In this document: piece by piece, positions 10,329 to 20,746 of the stretch
Layout: every line of letters starts with the position of its first letter
How positions within the stretch are numbered: position 1 is the first letter of the stretch
Source: Ottelia alismoides
Lineage: Eukaryota > Streptophyta > Magnoliopsida > Alismatales > Hydrocharitaceae
Direction: 5' to 3'
Assembly: GCA_037367405.1 (NCBI GenBank)
Contig: JAZKJV010008882.1
Location: forward strand, 1,178,001 to 1,242,000
DNA length: 64,000 nucleotides
Program-made: the position numbers and the translations under genes
The notes under the pieces: generated by a model
The model's database searches: none
What the model was told of the DNA's origin: nothing
The model's input: the letters and a program-made list of their open reading frames with translations, nothing else

Positions 10329-10590
10329 CACGTGGCCTGTTCCTATTGGCCCTGGGGAGTGTTGACCGCCCAGTCAACTACCGCCCCCCCAGGACCACCT
10401 CCCGCGGGTCTGGTTCGAGAACCCGATTTCCCCCATTTATCCTTGCCAGACCCGAGCACCATTTAGCCTAACCCAGGGTCCTAATCACTCCCCAGGTACC
10501 CGGGAATCTCGCCCGACATAGATCCTAGGGATCCGTGCTCCATGGAGCCGGACCCGAGCCATTTTTCCCGGACCTGCACCCATACATAAG
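10329..10590 (+). promoter_or_regulatory. Candidate LTR promoter: G-box, inverted W-boxes, TATA-like site
   Basis: CACGTG at 10329-10334 is followed 27 nt later by the inverted pair TTGAC...GTCAA (10362-10377) and about 210 nt later by CATACATAAG (10581-10590). The same order and spacing occur in LTR3 and, with different flanking sequence, in LTR5/LTR6. G-boxes bind bZIP/bHLH and W-boxes bind WRKY factors in plants; use here is inferred. Confidence 0.5.
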
Positions 10591-11531
10591 CGAGCTCCGC
10601 CACCTCATTTCCCCATCTTTGGCCATTCGAATCCTTCACCTGTGAGCTCCAGAGAGTGCGCGAGAGTGACAGCTCGCGTCTGAGCCTGTCGAAGCGAGGG
10701 GAGGAAGAGAATCCATCGATCCGGCGAGCTACGCCGCCGCTGCTCCACCACCAGCGTGAGCACCGAGCCTCGGAGGGAGACGCTCCTCGAGGCAACGACC
10801 AGGAGCTTCCCCAGCTCCTCCCCAGTCTCCTCGTCCACCCAGGTATCCATTTCGCTCCGCCTTTTCCTTTAATTTCCGATTACGCCCAAATCGTCGCTCC
10901 GCCGCATTCCATCGATTCCGACCATCCAGTAGATAGATTCGATCATCGGACCCCACAGACACCTTCGCCTCCTTCCGACGCACCTTCCTCACCCCTCCAT
11001 CCAACCCAGCTCGCACAGGAGCTGGGAGCCGAGCTCCTCCGTCTTCCCCCTTCGCCGGAGCTCGCCATTTCGACGCATCAGCCACCACCACCTCGCCTAA
11101 CCGGGTCGAGGCACTTTGCCCTCGACCCGCGAGTCTCCTGGATAGCTTTGCAGGTTAAAGGAAGGCCATCTGAGGCCTTTTGACATCAGGCCAGGAGGCG
11201 CAGCTCCGCCGACCTCGCCGGAGCTCCTCGGAGCTCGGCTGGATCATCGGAGCCTATCACCAGCTGCAGGACACCAGTGCGGAGCTTCTCCGACCTTCAG
11301 GCGCAGCAGAGGAGCCCTCGGAGCGAGACTACCAGGCCGGCGAACCTCGCCGGTCGTCTATTCTTCGAGGACCTTCCTCTTCCGTTCGATCACTCCTCCC
11401 GCTCCAGACTCCATCAGGGCCGTCCATCTCCGGAGCAACCATCACCGCTCGATCCGAGGAGGGGAGATCTGGTGCGCCCATCGTTCACCACCATCAGATC
11501 CTCCACGTGGCGCGCATCCAACAACCCGCGT

Positions 11532-11552
11532 AATAAAGGGTAATTTACCCTT
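11532..11552 (+). terminator. Candidate poly(A) signal with palindrome in LTR2
   Basis: AATAAA (11532-11537) overlaps the palindrome AAGGGTAATTTACCCTT (11536-11552). The same pair is in LTR3 (AATAAA at 24125-24130). It lies about 950 nt after the TATA-like site, at the end of the GC-rich part of the LTR. Confidence 0.4.
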
Positions 11553-11617
11553 AGGCCTTCTTTAGTATTTTATTTCATTTTTAGTCTTGTAATTAAGTAG
11601 AGTAGTTGTTTAAGTTT

Positions 11618-12000
11618 TGGGATATTTGCATAGAGACCTTGGTGCTTGCCTTGATTTACCGTTATACCCCTATACATGGTCTGACACGTGCTTTGTCACG
11701 TGGTTTCTTTGGGTTAATTGCACTATATGTCCCTGTAGTTCTGGATGTTAACAGTTGAATGAAACTTTTAGTTTATTTGCATTTATACCCCTGTGCGTGA
11801 TATATTTCAACATGTGCGTGATATTTTGTGTATTTTGCGAATAGGACCCTGGACTTTGGTACCTGTTACCAATAAGCCCTCGGAACTTATTTTTCTTACA
11901 TTTGGGTCCCTGAGTGCCCCAAACGCGCATCGCACGTGTTTTGTTGGGTTAATTGCACCAGACCCCCCAGACTCTTGGGTATTTACACTTTGGTCCTTAT
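11618..12000 (+). repeat. Degenerate TTTGCA...CCCTGG repeat array in LTR2
   Basis: Seven diverged units of the form (A/T)TTGCA, about 8 nt, then (G)(A/T)CCC(C/T)TG begin near 11624, 11715, 11775, 11835, 11890, 11947 and 11981, mostly 55-60 nt apart. CACGTG motifs sit between units. LTR1 (1-380) and LTR3 (24212-24600) contain the same array, and LTR5/LTR6 an independent-looking version on the other strand. Confidence 0.5.
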
Positions 12001-12959
12001 GCACAGTGCCCCCTCTTGATTTTTGAATAAAATAGCAAATCACCTCCAAATTTAATGAAAATTGGATACATGGCTCCTGCCATGATGTAAAATTTTCTAT
12101 AAATTTTGGAGACATTTTCGTCACTGTTTGATATTTTTAGAAAATCAAAAACATCTATTTTTATTACTGTCTAAATTTAAAAATAAAAAAAATATTAAAT
12201 AGTGTCCAAAAATTACAAAAAAATTGTCTACTGTCCATTTTGTTGTGTTTGATTTTCTAGCCAATTTTGGCTATTTTCCATTACTGAAAACCACTAAAAA
12301 TTAAAAAACACCCAAAAACTTATAAAAATTCTAATAATTACACTAAAAACCCAAAAATAATAAAGTAGGTGCCTAAATTTTCCTTGATTTTATTCTCTTT
12401 ACAGGAAAATTACCTCCCAGCTAATTTAGGGCTTTTAGATATTTTATCTAGGCCTTTCTAGCTCGGCTGGACAGTACCTTTGATTTCAGCTACTGTTTGA
12501 TTTTTAGAAAATTCAATAAACATCAGAAAATTCTCAAAAAATCATCAAAAACACTAAAAAATATAAAACACAAAAAAATATTTTTGTTTGAATTTTTGGT
12601 TGAATTTAGTGCTTTAAATAAATTGTTGAAGTGTGTGTTTCTTTACTTTTCTTATTTTCTTAATTCATTAAAAATCCAAAAAAATATATATATAAAATAT
12701 TAAAAAACCACCAAAAATATTTTTTCCTTTTATTTTATCTCTTTTTTGACTACTTCGTAGGCCGAGAGGCCAACCCGTGCTCCTTGAGTTCGACCCTGAT
12801 CGCTATACCAGGTTAATCCAATAGCGAGACCACTTTCGTGTCTTGATTGATTTTATCTATTTTAGTGGTCTGATTTTTCTTGATTGACTTAGCCGAGTTA
12901 CCGTGGTCACAACGACCATCTAGATACCTTTGCCTTAGTCGCTCGACGCGTCATCAGAA

Positions 12960-12977
12960 TGGCGCCGTTGCCGGGGA
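12960..12977 (+). other. Primer-binding site of element B (tRNA-Asp)
   Basis: TGGCGCCGTTGCCGGGGA, a perfect 18-nt complement of the plant tRNA-Asp 3' end, lies 3 nt after LTR2. Confidence 0.92.
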
Positions 12978-14080
12978 GCACGGCTTAGTAGTCACTTTTT
13001 GAGTTTTTCCGCGGCTTTTTCTTTGCGCGGCTTTTTGTATAGCTTCCTGCACACACACACATATATATATATATTTTTCTGATATTTTTATAATAATTTG
13101 GTTTGTGACACTTGCTCTTTTTCTTGCGAGGGCCCGATGACCGAGGCGGCCGATTTCGAGAAGCCGACGCAACCGCGAGACTCGGAGGCGGCTCCTTTCT
13201 TTACGGAGCCGCAGGAGAGAGCGAGAGAGAGAGTTGAGTGGGTGAGGTTTAGATTAGACTTTTGATTATTATAGTAATAATACAGGGACTCAGAGACTGG
13301 ACCTTTGGACTGTGATTGGACTCAACGGGTCTGTTTCGCCGAGCACCGGTGTGCTCGGGGGACCCTTAGGAGTTTTTCGCGGCTTTTTACGCGGTTTTGT
13401 TTTCTTTTCTTTTTACTGCCTTTTCCGATTTCACACGGATTTCCGAGCCCCTTGCCGTAGGATTTTCTTCTTGATTGTGACGTAATTCATAGGATCCAAA
13501 CACCTTAATATAATTGCATGTTCCTATAATAAAATAATAATAAAATAGCCGTTCCATCACCTCCGAGCCTACGCGCCGCGAGCCCACCCCGTCAAGCGCT
13601 ACTCCTGAACTCGACATGTCGAGAAGAGGAGGGGTGGGTCTAGACCGGACTCTTTGGATTGGAGGCTGGTGGCCGGCTAGCCGTTCTTTCGAGTAGCACT
13701 GCTGTTTAGGGACTCGATTTTCCGCCTGCACCATTTAGGTAGTTTATTTCCTATATTTACATTTATGCACGGATCATATTGCATGTAGAGTGCTGGAGTC
13801 AGGTACGCCTTCCTTACTTTGCATGCATCATTGATTTATCATGCATCGGCTTTTTCGTCTTCTCCCCCTGTTTTGGATTAAATAACCAGGAGAACCGAAA
13901 AATTCGTTAGGCGTTTGTTTTCTATTTGAAAAATATTAAAAAGAAAAATCATAAAATTGGGACTGGTTAAGACTATTGACCCTAAAAGACACTCACCTTA
14001 AAAACTTGTCTTGGGGAGAGCAACCCCCTCATTGTATGGTTTGGATGCGCGAGAGAGTGACCCGCACCCTAGGATAGAAT
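12978..14080 (+). other. 5' leader of element B
   Basis: Collinear with A's leader: a short CA/TA microsatellite at about 13049-13075, a GA tract near 13218-13232, the G-run hairpin at 13340-13357, U-rich tracts, and the terminal GACCCGCACCCTAGG box before the ATG at 14081. No gene. Confidence 0.68.
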
Positions 14081-17000
14081 ATGTCCGCCTCCTTGGACGA
14101 CGTAGCCCGCCTCCTCACGGACCAGCAGGCTACATTTAGATGGGAGATGGACGAGTTCCGCCAGGAGATGCGGGACCTGATGAGAGGGAAGGCCGCCATC
14201 CCTGCACAAATAGAGCCGAATCCGAACAGCTTGAAGAGGAAATCTGAGCAGGTAGTTTCCACTGAGCAGGCCACTCTTAGTGATCCATTTGATGATATGT
14301 CCGCGGATCTATTTGATGCTGATTTTGTTACACTTAGGATCGGTAGAGCACCAGCAGGCGGTGCCTCATCTGAGCGACGACTCGAGGATCCACCCAGGGC
14401 GCCAGATGAGGAGGAGGAGAGCGGTACTGAGGTCGCACATGATGATGACGGTGGTACTGATGCCACCAAGGATGCTGATTCCACCGGCGGTACTGAGGCC
14501 GTCGCTTCACCAGTTCGAGGAGGTGGTGCTGATGCCACCAGAGGAGCCTAGCCAGCCCGCGGTACTGAGGCCGCGAGACGTCCAGTAGCAGAGCCAGCCC
14601 GTGGTGGTACTGAGGCCACCGGTGTTTGTGTAGAGAGATCGGATGTTTTTCCTCATTCTCATGTATCTCAGAACACTGTTGTGAATAAAGGAAAAGGTTT
14701 AGTTTCTTCCGGTCCCACTGTGGTGCTTGATGTATGTGCGGATTCGGCCGTCGAGCCGTCTAGACCTTTTCCTAGTCCTTCATCTGCGAAGGACCTTGTG
14801 ATCCCCTTCCCTAGAGCCCTTCAGATGGGGAAGGGGAAGAAAAAAGAAAAAGACCCAAAAAAGAGAGAGCAGGAGGAATTCAGCCAGAGCATGATCGACA
14901 GATTTCACATCCAGCTGACCCTGTAGGAGGCTTTGCAGCACATCCCCCTTCTTCAGTGATCTTTGAGAGACAGGACCACAGTCAGGAGGAGGAGGAGGAA
15001 CCACACTTCAGAGATTCATGTGCTGACGAAAGCCACGTGTTTCGCGATCCAGAACCGTCTGCCGGCCAAGAGGCCAGATTCAGGGGCTCCGTATGTCAGA
15101 TGTCAGATTAGTGAGCAGAGGTTCGACCGGACTCTATTGGATAGCGGATCGTCGATCAACCTCCTTCTGGCAGCCCTTCTCGACCGCTTCGAGTTGGGCA
15201 CTCTTAGACAGAGCAGGACAGTCCTTCAGTTTGCTGATCGATCTGTCAAGAGGCCGAAGGGGTTGTTGCGAGACGTTATCGTCACGATTCAGGGCCTGAA
15301 ATTCCCCGTGGACTTCGTAGTGTTGGACATGGAGATCCCTGATTCAGTGGTCGATACCCCCATCATCCTTGGTCGTCCGTTCTTGGCCACAGCCAAGGCG
15401 GTGACTGATCATGATAGCGGGAAGGTATACTTTCGCGTCGAGGGCGAGAGTGTACAGATAGAGACGGTCGAGGACTACAGAGCCAGAGAGAGAGCATGCT
15501 CAGAGACTAGCACAGATACAGAGCAGCTGACAGATGCCGGGCTAGACATCCACCAGGACAGTGACTTTGTGATCACAGATGATGAGGCAGCATGGGCAGA
15601 CCCTTCCGCACAGGCCATCCTCTCATTTCCAGACACCACTGATGCAGAGATGACAGCAGAGGAGAGCTTGGAGAGCACAGCCCTGGTCCAGGATACGACA
15701 GAGGCAGCAGAGCCGGGTCTCGATCGCGGCACGGTTTCTAGTAATGGTGGTACTGAGGCCACCTTGTGTGACGGTGGTACTGATGCCACCTTGTTCGATG
15801 CAGATCCCTCGGATTCAGAGTCTGATTGGCAGATTGTGATGACCAGATGCCAGACCTGAGTCCACCTGAGCCTACAGATGAGGAGGAGGTAGAGGCAGAG
15901 CAGATCAGAGACAGCACAGTTGAGCAGCCTCCTCCAGATCCAGTTTGCGAGAGCTCGTATTCTTTCTCCCAGGCAGATTTGGCAGATTTAGCAGCATTCA
16001 CGCACCTTCTTCCGAGGCCAGATTTGCCAGCACCCAACTGTCCAGAGCTGAAGCCGCTCCCTACTTCGCTGAAGTATCGGTACCTTGCGGGCGAACCTGA
16101 GATGTACCCAGTCATCATCTCCGCCGATCTGACTGGAGAGCAGGAATCCTGTTTGATGGGGGTTCTTGAAAAGAACCGCAAGGCAATCGGATGGAGCGTA
16201 GCAGATCTCCATGGGATTAGTCCATCAGTGTGCTCCCACCATATCTATCTCGAGGAGGGGGCGAAGCCGTCGCGTGAGTTCCAGCGGCGGCTGAACCCCA
16301 ACCTGAGAGAGGTCGTGATGAAGGAAATATCAAAATGGTGGAGTGCAGATTTTATTTATCCCATTTCCGACTCCAAGTGGGTTAGCCCCTTGCATGTGGA
16401 GAGGAGATTGCTACACGAGTACCCACCTCTTGGAGGGTCTGTGTTGACTACAGGAGACTCAACCAGGACACCAAGAAGGACCATTTCCCCCTGCCTTTTA
16501 TTGACCAGATCATTGAGAGACTGGCAGGGAAGAGCCATTATTGCTTCCTGGATGGGTACTCGGGCTACAACCAGGTGGCCATCGCTCCTGAAGATCAGGA
16601 GAAGACCACCTCTACCTGTCCCTTCGGTACATATGCCTTTCGACGCATGCCATTTGGGCTATGCAATGCCCCTGCGACTTTTCAGAGGTGCATGCTGTCA
16701 ATCTTTTCGGACATGGTAGGGGAGTGTTTGGAGGTCTTCATGGACGATTTCTCGGTCTACGGCGATGGATTCGACTCCTGTCTTGACTGCCTAGACCGAG
16801 TACTCCAGCGATGTATTGAGTACCATTTGGTTCTATCCTGGGAGAAGAGTCACTTCATGGTGACTCAAGGGACGGTGCTTGGCCATATCATCTCCAACAG
16901 GGGCATGGAGGTGGATCCGGCCAAGGTTGATGTCATTAGAAAACTTGCACCGCCGTCCAATTTGAGGCAGTTACGGTCATTCCTGGGGCACGTTGGATTT

Positions 17001-18893
17001 TATAGGAGATTTATTCAGGATTTCAGCAGGATTGCCCGGCCGTTGACTGACCTCTTGACGAAAGACACTGAGTTCCTTGTCGATGACAAGTGTCTTTCGT
17101 CCTTTGCGACTCTCCAGCAGTGTGTGATTGAGGCTCCTGTTATCCAGCCGCTTGATTGGTCTCTCCCATTCGAGATCATGACGGACGCCTTCGATTTCGC
17201 TGTGGGGGCAGTGCTGGGACAGAGGAGGGATGGAGTTCCATTTGCCATTCACTACGCTAGCCGCACATTGGATTCCGCCCAGCGGAATTACACGGTGACA
17301 GAGAAGGAGATGCTAGACGTAGTGTTCGCCCTAGATAAGTTTCGATCTTATATCATTGGATCTAGAGTGACTTTGTAGACAGATCACACCGCCATCAGGT
17401 ACCTCATGGCAAAGAAGGATGCCAAGGCCAGACCGACTAGATGGATCCTTCTACTCCAGGAGTTCGACATTGAGATCAAGGATAAGCCTGGAGTCAAGAA
17501 TGTGGTGGCGGATCACCTCTCCCGTTTAGAGCAGCCTGAGGAGTCTGAGCAGATTGATCCCATTCGAGATACCTTCCCAGATGAGGCGATCCTTGCTATC
17601 GCCTCACTCCCGGGGTATGCCGATATTGTGAACTTTCTCGTTGCTGGGAAAGTCCCACAAGATTGGCCCAGGCAGAGGCTTGAGACCTTCCTTGCGAAGG
17701 CCAAGTCCTACCACTGGGAGGATCCCATCCTTTACCACGAAGGAGGGGATAACGTCTGGCGTCGGTGTATTCCTCAGGAGGAACACCATAGCGTCCTCAC
17801 TTACTGCCACAAGCTTGAGGCAGGAGGACATCATTCTGGGAGGAGAACGGCACAGAAAGTGCTCCAATCCGGCTTGTGGTGGCCTACCCTCTTCAAGGAC
17901 TCTGATGAGTTCGTGAAGAGGTGTACTGACTGTCAGAGGATGGGCACTTGTGGACAGCGTGATATGATGCCGATGCAGCCCATTCATTTCTGTGAGGTTT
18001 TTGACGCATGGGGCATCGATTTCATGGGTCCATTCCCTAAGAGTCAGGGATTTGAGTACATTCTGTTGGCCGTTGATTATGTTAGTCGTTGGGTTGAGGC
18101 CATCCCCGCCCGAGCTGCTGATGCGAGGACAGTTTGCAGATTTTTGAGGAAGCACATCATCACGCGGTTCGGGGTTCCACGAGTTCTGATTTCTGATGGG
18201 GGGTCTCATTTCATCAACGACCAGGTGAAGGCCCTTGCTAGTGAGTTCAGTATAGACCATCGTGTTGCTACACCTTATCATCCACAGACGAATGGTCTAG
18301 CCGAGGTCTCGAACAGGGAGATCAAGACTATTTTGCAGAAAGTCGTCCGCCCCGACCGAAAGGATTGGTCACAGCTTTTGGACTCGGTCTTGTGGGCATA
18401 TAGGACTTCTTTCAAGACACCATTGGGCACATCTCCCTTTCGCCTCGTATATGGCAAGCCGTGCCATTTACCTGTTGAGCTGAGGCACAAGTCACTTTGG
18501 GCAGTTACAGATATTCTTATGGATCCAGATGGTGTAGGAGACCAGAGGAGGGCAGAGTTAGCTGCCCTGGAAGAGCTTAGAGATACAGCTTTCTCAAACA
18601 GCCTACAGTATAAGGAGAGAGTGAAGGAGTGGCATGATTCTCATATCAGCCACAAGCATTTTGAGATTGGTCAGAGAGTATGGCTTTTTGATGCGAGGCT
18701 TCGTTTGTTTCCAGGGAAGCTGCAGAGCAAATGGAAGGGACCCTACTTGGTCAAAAAGGTACACGACAACGGTAGCATTGACATATCCGAGTTGTCTTCT
18801 GAGAGTACCTTTCGAGTGAACAACCAGCGGCTCAAGCCATTTCTAGATCATGAGCCGCGGGTCGTTGATGTTGCCCCTATTCATTTTGCGTGA
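14081..18893 (+). pseudogene. Broken gag-tail/pol polyprotein of element B
   Basis: Same architecture as A: a Gag tail starting at the junction ATG, repeat-rich linker, protease (DSGSSINLL, one substitution in the following residues), RT (FMDD at 16737-16748), RNase H and integrase. Lesions: GAG to TAG at 14549, CAG to TAG at 14924, CGA to TGA at 14957, one G lost near 15829, a 43-nt deletion in the RT N-terminal region near 16400 that removes the VPKKTG motif and shifts the frame, and TAC to TAG at 17376 in RNase H. Most lesions differ from A's, so the copies decayed independently after the shared gag deletion. Confidence 0.9.
17406..18893 (+). CDS. Open RNase H-integrase segment of element B
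   Basis: About 495 codons continue the pol frame after the TAG at 17376. It has the end of RNase H, the integrase zinc-binding region (HHSGRR ... CTDC), a DDE core with the same D-35-E layout as A ([26 protein letters not shown]), and a GPY-type C-terminus, ending in TGA at 18891-18893. It is almost identical to A's integrase. No independent start or promoter is seen; it is a fragment of the broken polyprotein, not a separate gene. Confidence 0.84.
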   Translation: MAKKDAKARPTRWILLLQEFDIEIKDKPGVKNVVADHLSRLEQPEESEQIDPIRDTFPDEAILAIASLPGYADIVNFLVAGKVPQDWPRQRLETFLAKAKSYHWEDPILYHEGGDNVWRRCIPQEEHHSVLTYCHKLEAGGHHSGRRTAQKVLQSGLWWPTLFKDSDEFVKRCTDCQRMGTCGQRDMMPMQPIHFCEVFDAWGIDFMGPFPKSQGFEYILLAVDYVSRWVEAIPARAADARTVCRFLRKHIITRFGVPRVLISDGGSHFINDQVKALASEFSIDHRVATPYHPQTNGLAEVSNREIKTILQKVVRPDRKDWSQLLDSVLWAYRTSFKTPLGTSPFRLVYGKPCHLPVELRHKSLWAVTDILMDPDGVGDQRRAELAALEELRDTAFSNSLQYKERVKEWHDSHISHKHFEIGQRVWLFDARLRLFPGKLQSKWKGPYLVKKVHDNGSIDISELSSESTFRVNNQRLKPFLDHEPRVVDVAPIHFA

Positions 18894-20746
18894 GATGTGG
18901 TCTCTTGACTCACATCTTTTGCATCTCACGCCTGATTATCACTGTTCTTCCGACTTGTATAGATCCAGTTGTCCATATCATTCTATTCTTTAGTCCCACA
19001 TCCCTTTTCTCATCTTATGATTATGCTAAACTTAGGGTGTACTTTACCCTAAGTATAGGGGGGATGTAGGACCTGCGGGTATTCTTTTCATTCTTTCTAC
19101 TCCTGTTTTGTTGCCTATACTTAGGGATATTTTACCCTAAGTATAGGGGGGGGCAGACTCTGTGTCTTCTTCACTCGGATTTCCCTTCATGTACAGCTTG
19201 CTATACTTAGGATTAGTTAATCCTAAGTATAGGGGGAAACCACCGAGTTCCTCTCATTCTATTCATTTATTCGTTTCTGTACTTAGCCATTCCTTTTCAC
19301 TTCCCTTTTACTAAGCACGAGTTATGTCTTCTTCATCGCTCTTGATCACTCTGAGGACAACGTTCGAGCTAAGTATAGGGGGGGTGTGTATATATTTCAT
19401 ATATACTTTAGCCATAACTCGTACTTTGTGTGAGTGTGTTAATAAATAAAATGGCTAAAAATCACAAAAATTAAAAAATTTTCATGTACATAAACTTCTT
19501 TTATTTACACATACATAGCTAGTGTACAAAGTATTTTTGTAAAAATGATTTCAAAAATCTTTTGTGTAAAGCTTGTGTAAATATGTTTGTATAAAAATTA
19601 TGTATATAGTACAAAATTTTTCCAAAATGTTTTGAAAATCAAAAGTTTGCAAAAATCTTGTGTAAATATGTGTAAATATCTTTTTGCAAAACTTGCACCT
19701 CATGCATCATTCATCCCTGATTTCAAAACATTTTTCAAAAATTTTGCATGATTGTAAAATTTGTGTAAATAAGCATCTTGTGTACATATGTATATAGTTT
19801 TTCTGGATGATAGTTGACATTTAAATTAAGCCTGGAATTAAATTGAGAAATGGAGCTTGAATAAGATCTTAATCCACTGAACTCTAAGAGGAACCTTATA
19901 GGGCTTAGGGTTAAGGCTTTTCAGGTCCATAAGGACTTAATTCTTTGAGTCCACTAGGCTATGAGCATATGTCATCTTGATGAGCCTAAGTAGAGCACTT
20001 AACAACACACGCATGACTCTTAGAGACAATGGCTTGACTTGCACCAGCACTTTACACATGTCTCTCCACGGATGAGGTGGTGAGGAGGCAGTTTCCTTTG
20101 GCTTGGGGTAGCATATGAGGGTAGTACTTCTAGGCGGAACCTCTCTTCTTCTTCTAGTGAAGGAAGTGCGTCTCAACTTGGTCTAGTGGTGATGAAGGCT
20201 AAAGACAGAAGCCGTGGGTTGCAATAAAGCTTCAAAAGAGGGATAGTCTACTGGCTCAAGAGGAAAATTTCTTGTATATATGCTGCACCATGTAGATATG
20301 TTGTATAGAAGCACTTGAAAAAAAATTGCAAAATGCAAAATGCAAAAAGAACTCCAAAAAAGTGGTGGGTCGGATTGAAAATTTAATAACCCCACCGGAG
20401 TGTATATAGTCAAATAAAGCAAAAGCTTATGGTATCCATGTTACATCTCATGAAGCTTGCAGCGGGAGACTTAGCTACACTGGCTGAGCTTCCAAAAGTC
20501 TATACTTCTTCCCCCTCTTCTTGAGCCGGTTGCACTTGAACTTAGAAGGGAATACCCCGCTTCTCGAGGAAAGAGTTGCTAGACCGAGGCATTAGAGTTA
20601 CCAGGTTGAGGGAGGTTGTTTCTTTGTTACTTCTGAGGTGGGGAGCTACATATCACTTACACTGCATGGAAAGATTCATAGTCATTAGAGTTTGTGTATG
20701 TAGACTTGTTCTGATCTGGTTTATTGAGGAGTCTTGTCCATAGATT
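18894..20746 (+). other. 3' noncoding region of element B, truncated
   Basis: Collinear with A up to about 20746. The hairpins are better preserved: arms at 19030-19056, 19125-19146 and 19201-19232. The last is a perfect 15-bp stem with a 2-nt loop, followed by GGGGG; the outer hairpin is 19317-19422 and the second has a run of 8 G. The conserved block is at about 20057-20671. The polypurine tract is missing because homology to A ends at the junction. Confidence 0.75.

Larger units (their letters stand above)
1..12956 (+). mobile_element. Athila-clade Ty3/gypsy element A (left LTR cut by window edge)
   Basis: LTR1 (partial), interior 1315-9403 and LTR2 (9404-12956). The clade call rests on the tRNA-Asp primer site, the domain order protease-RT-RNase H-integrase, an integrase ending in a GPY-type module without a chromodomain, and Athila-like RT and integrase motifs. 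Capsid-coding sequence is absent. LTR2 is also the 5' LTR of element B, so A and B form a tandem LTR-interior-LTR-interior array. The coding region is broken by two stops, a 1-nt deletion and a 4-nt duplication, so A is not autonomous. Confidence 0.88.
9404..12956 (+). repeat. LTR2 (3553 bp), complete, shared by elements A and B
   Basis: It starts TGATGAATACCCATTCATCA directly after a polypurine tract and ends GCGTCATCA directly before GAA plus a perfect tRNA-Asp site, so both borders are defined. Order inside: AT-rich U3 start, G-box/W-box module and TATA-like site (10329-10590), GC-rich transcribed part (10600-11530), AATAAA at 11532, a degenerate repeat array (11618-12000), and an AT-rich tail. 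Compared with LTR3 it holds 386 extra bases at about 9729-10114. ORFs in the GC-rich part show no protein similarity I recognise and are treated as chance. Confidence 0.9.
9404..20746 (+). mobile_element. Athila-clade element B (shares LTR2 with A; 3' end replaced)
   Basis: Uses LTR2 as its 5' LTR, followed by the interior 12957-20746. It is collinear with A, including the gag deletion, and a few percent divergent. Homology to A stops after CCATAGATT at about 20746, so the last ~240 nt of interior and the polypurine tract are missing. The next LTR (LTR3) is separated from B by unrelated DNA and therefore cannot be shown to be B's own 3' LTR. Confidence 0.82.

Noticed and set aside
10481..11543. 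Overlapping ORFs on both strands of the GC-rich part of LTR2 (and LTR3)
   Set aside because: GC-rich sequence gives long chance frames. There is no recognised family, frames differ between the LTR copies, and the region is LTR leader.
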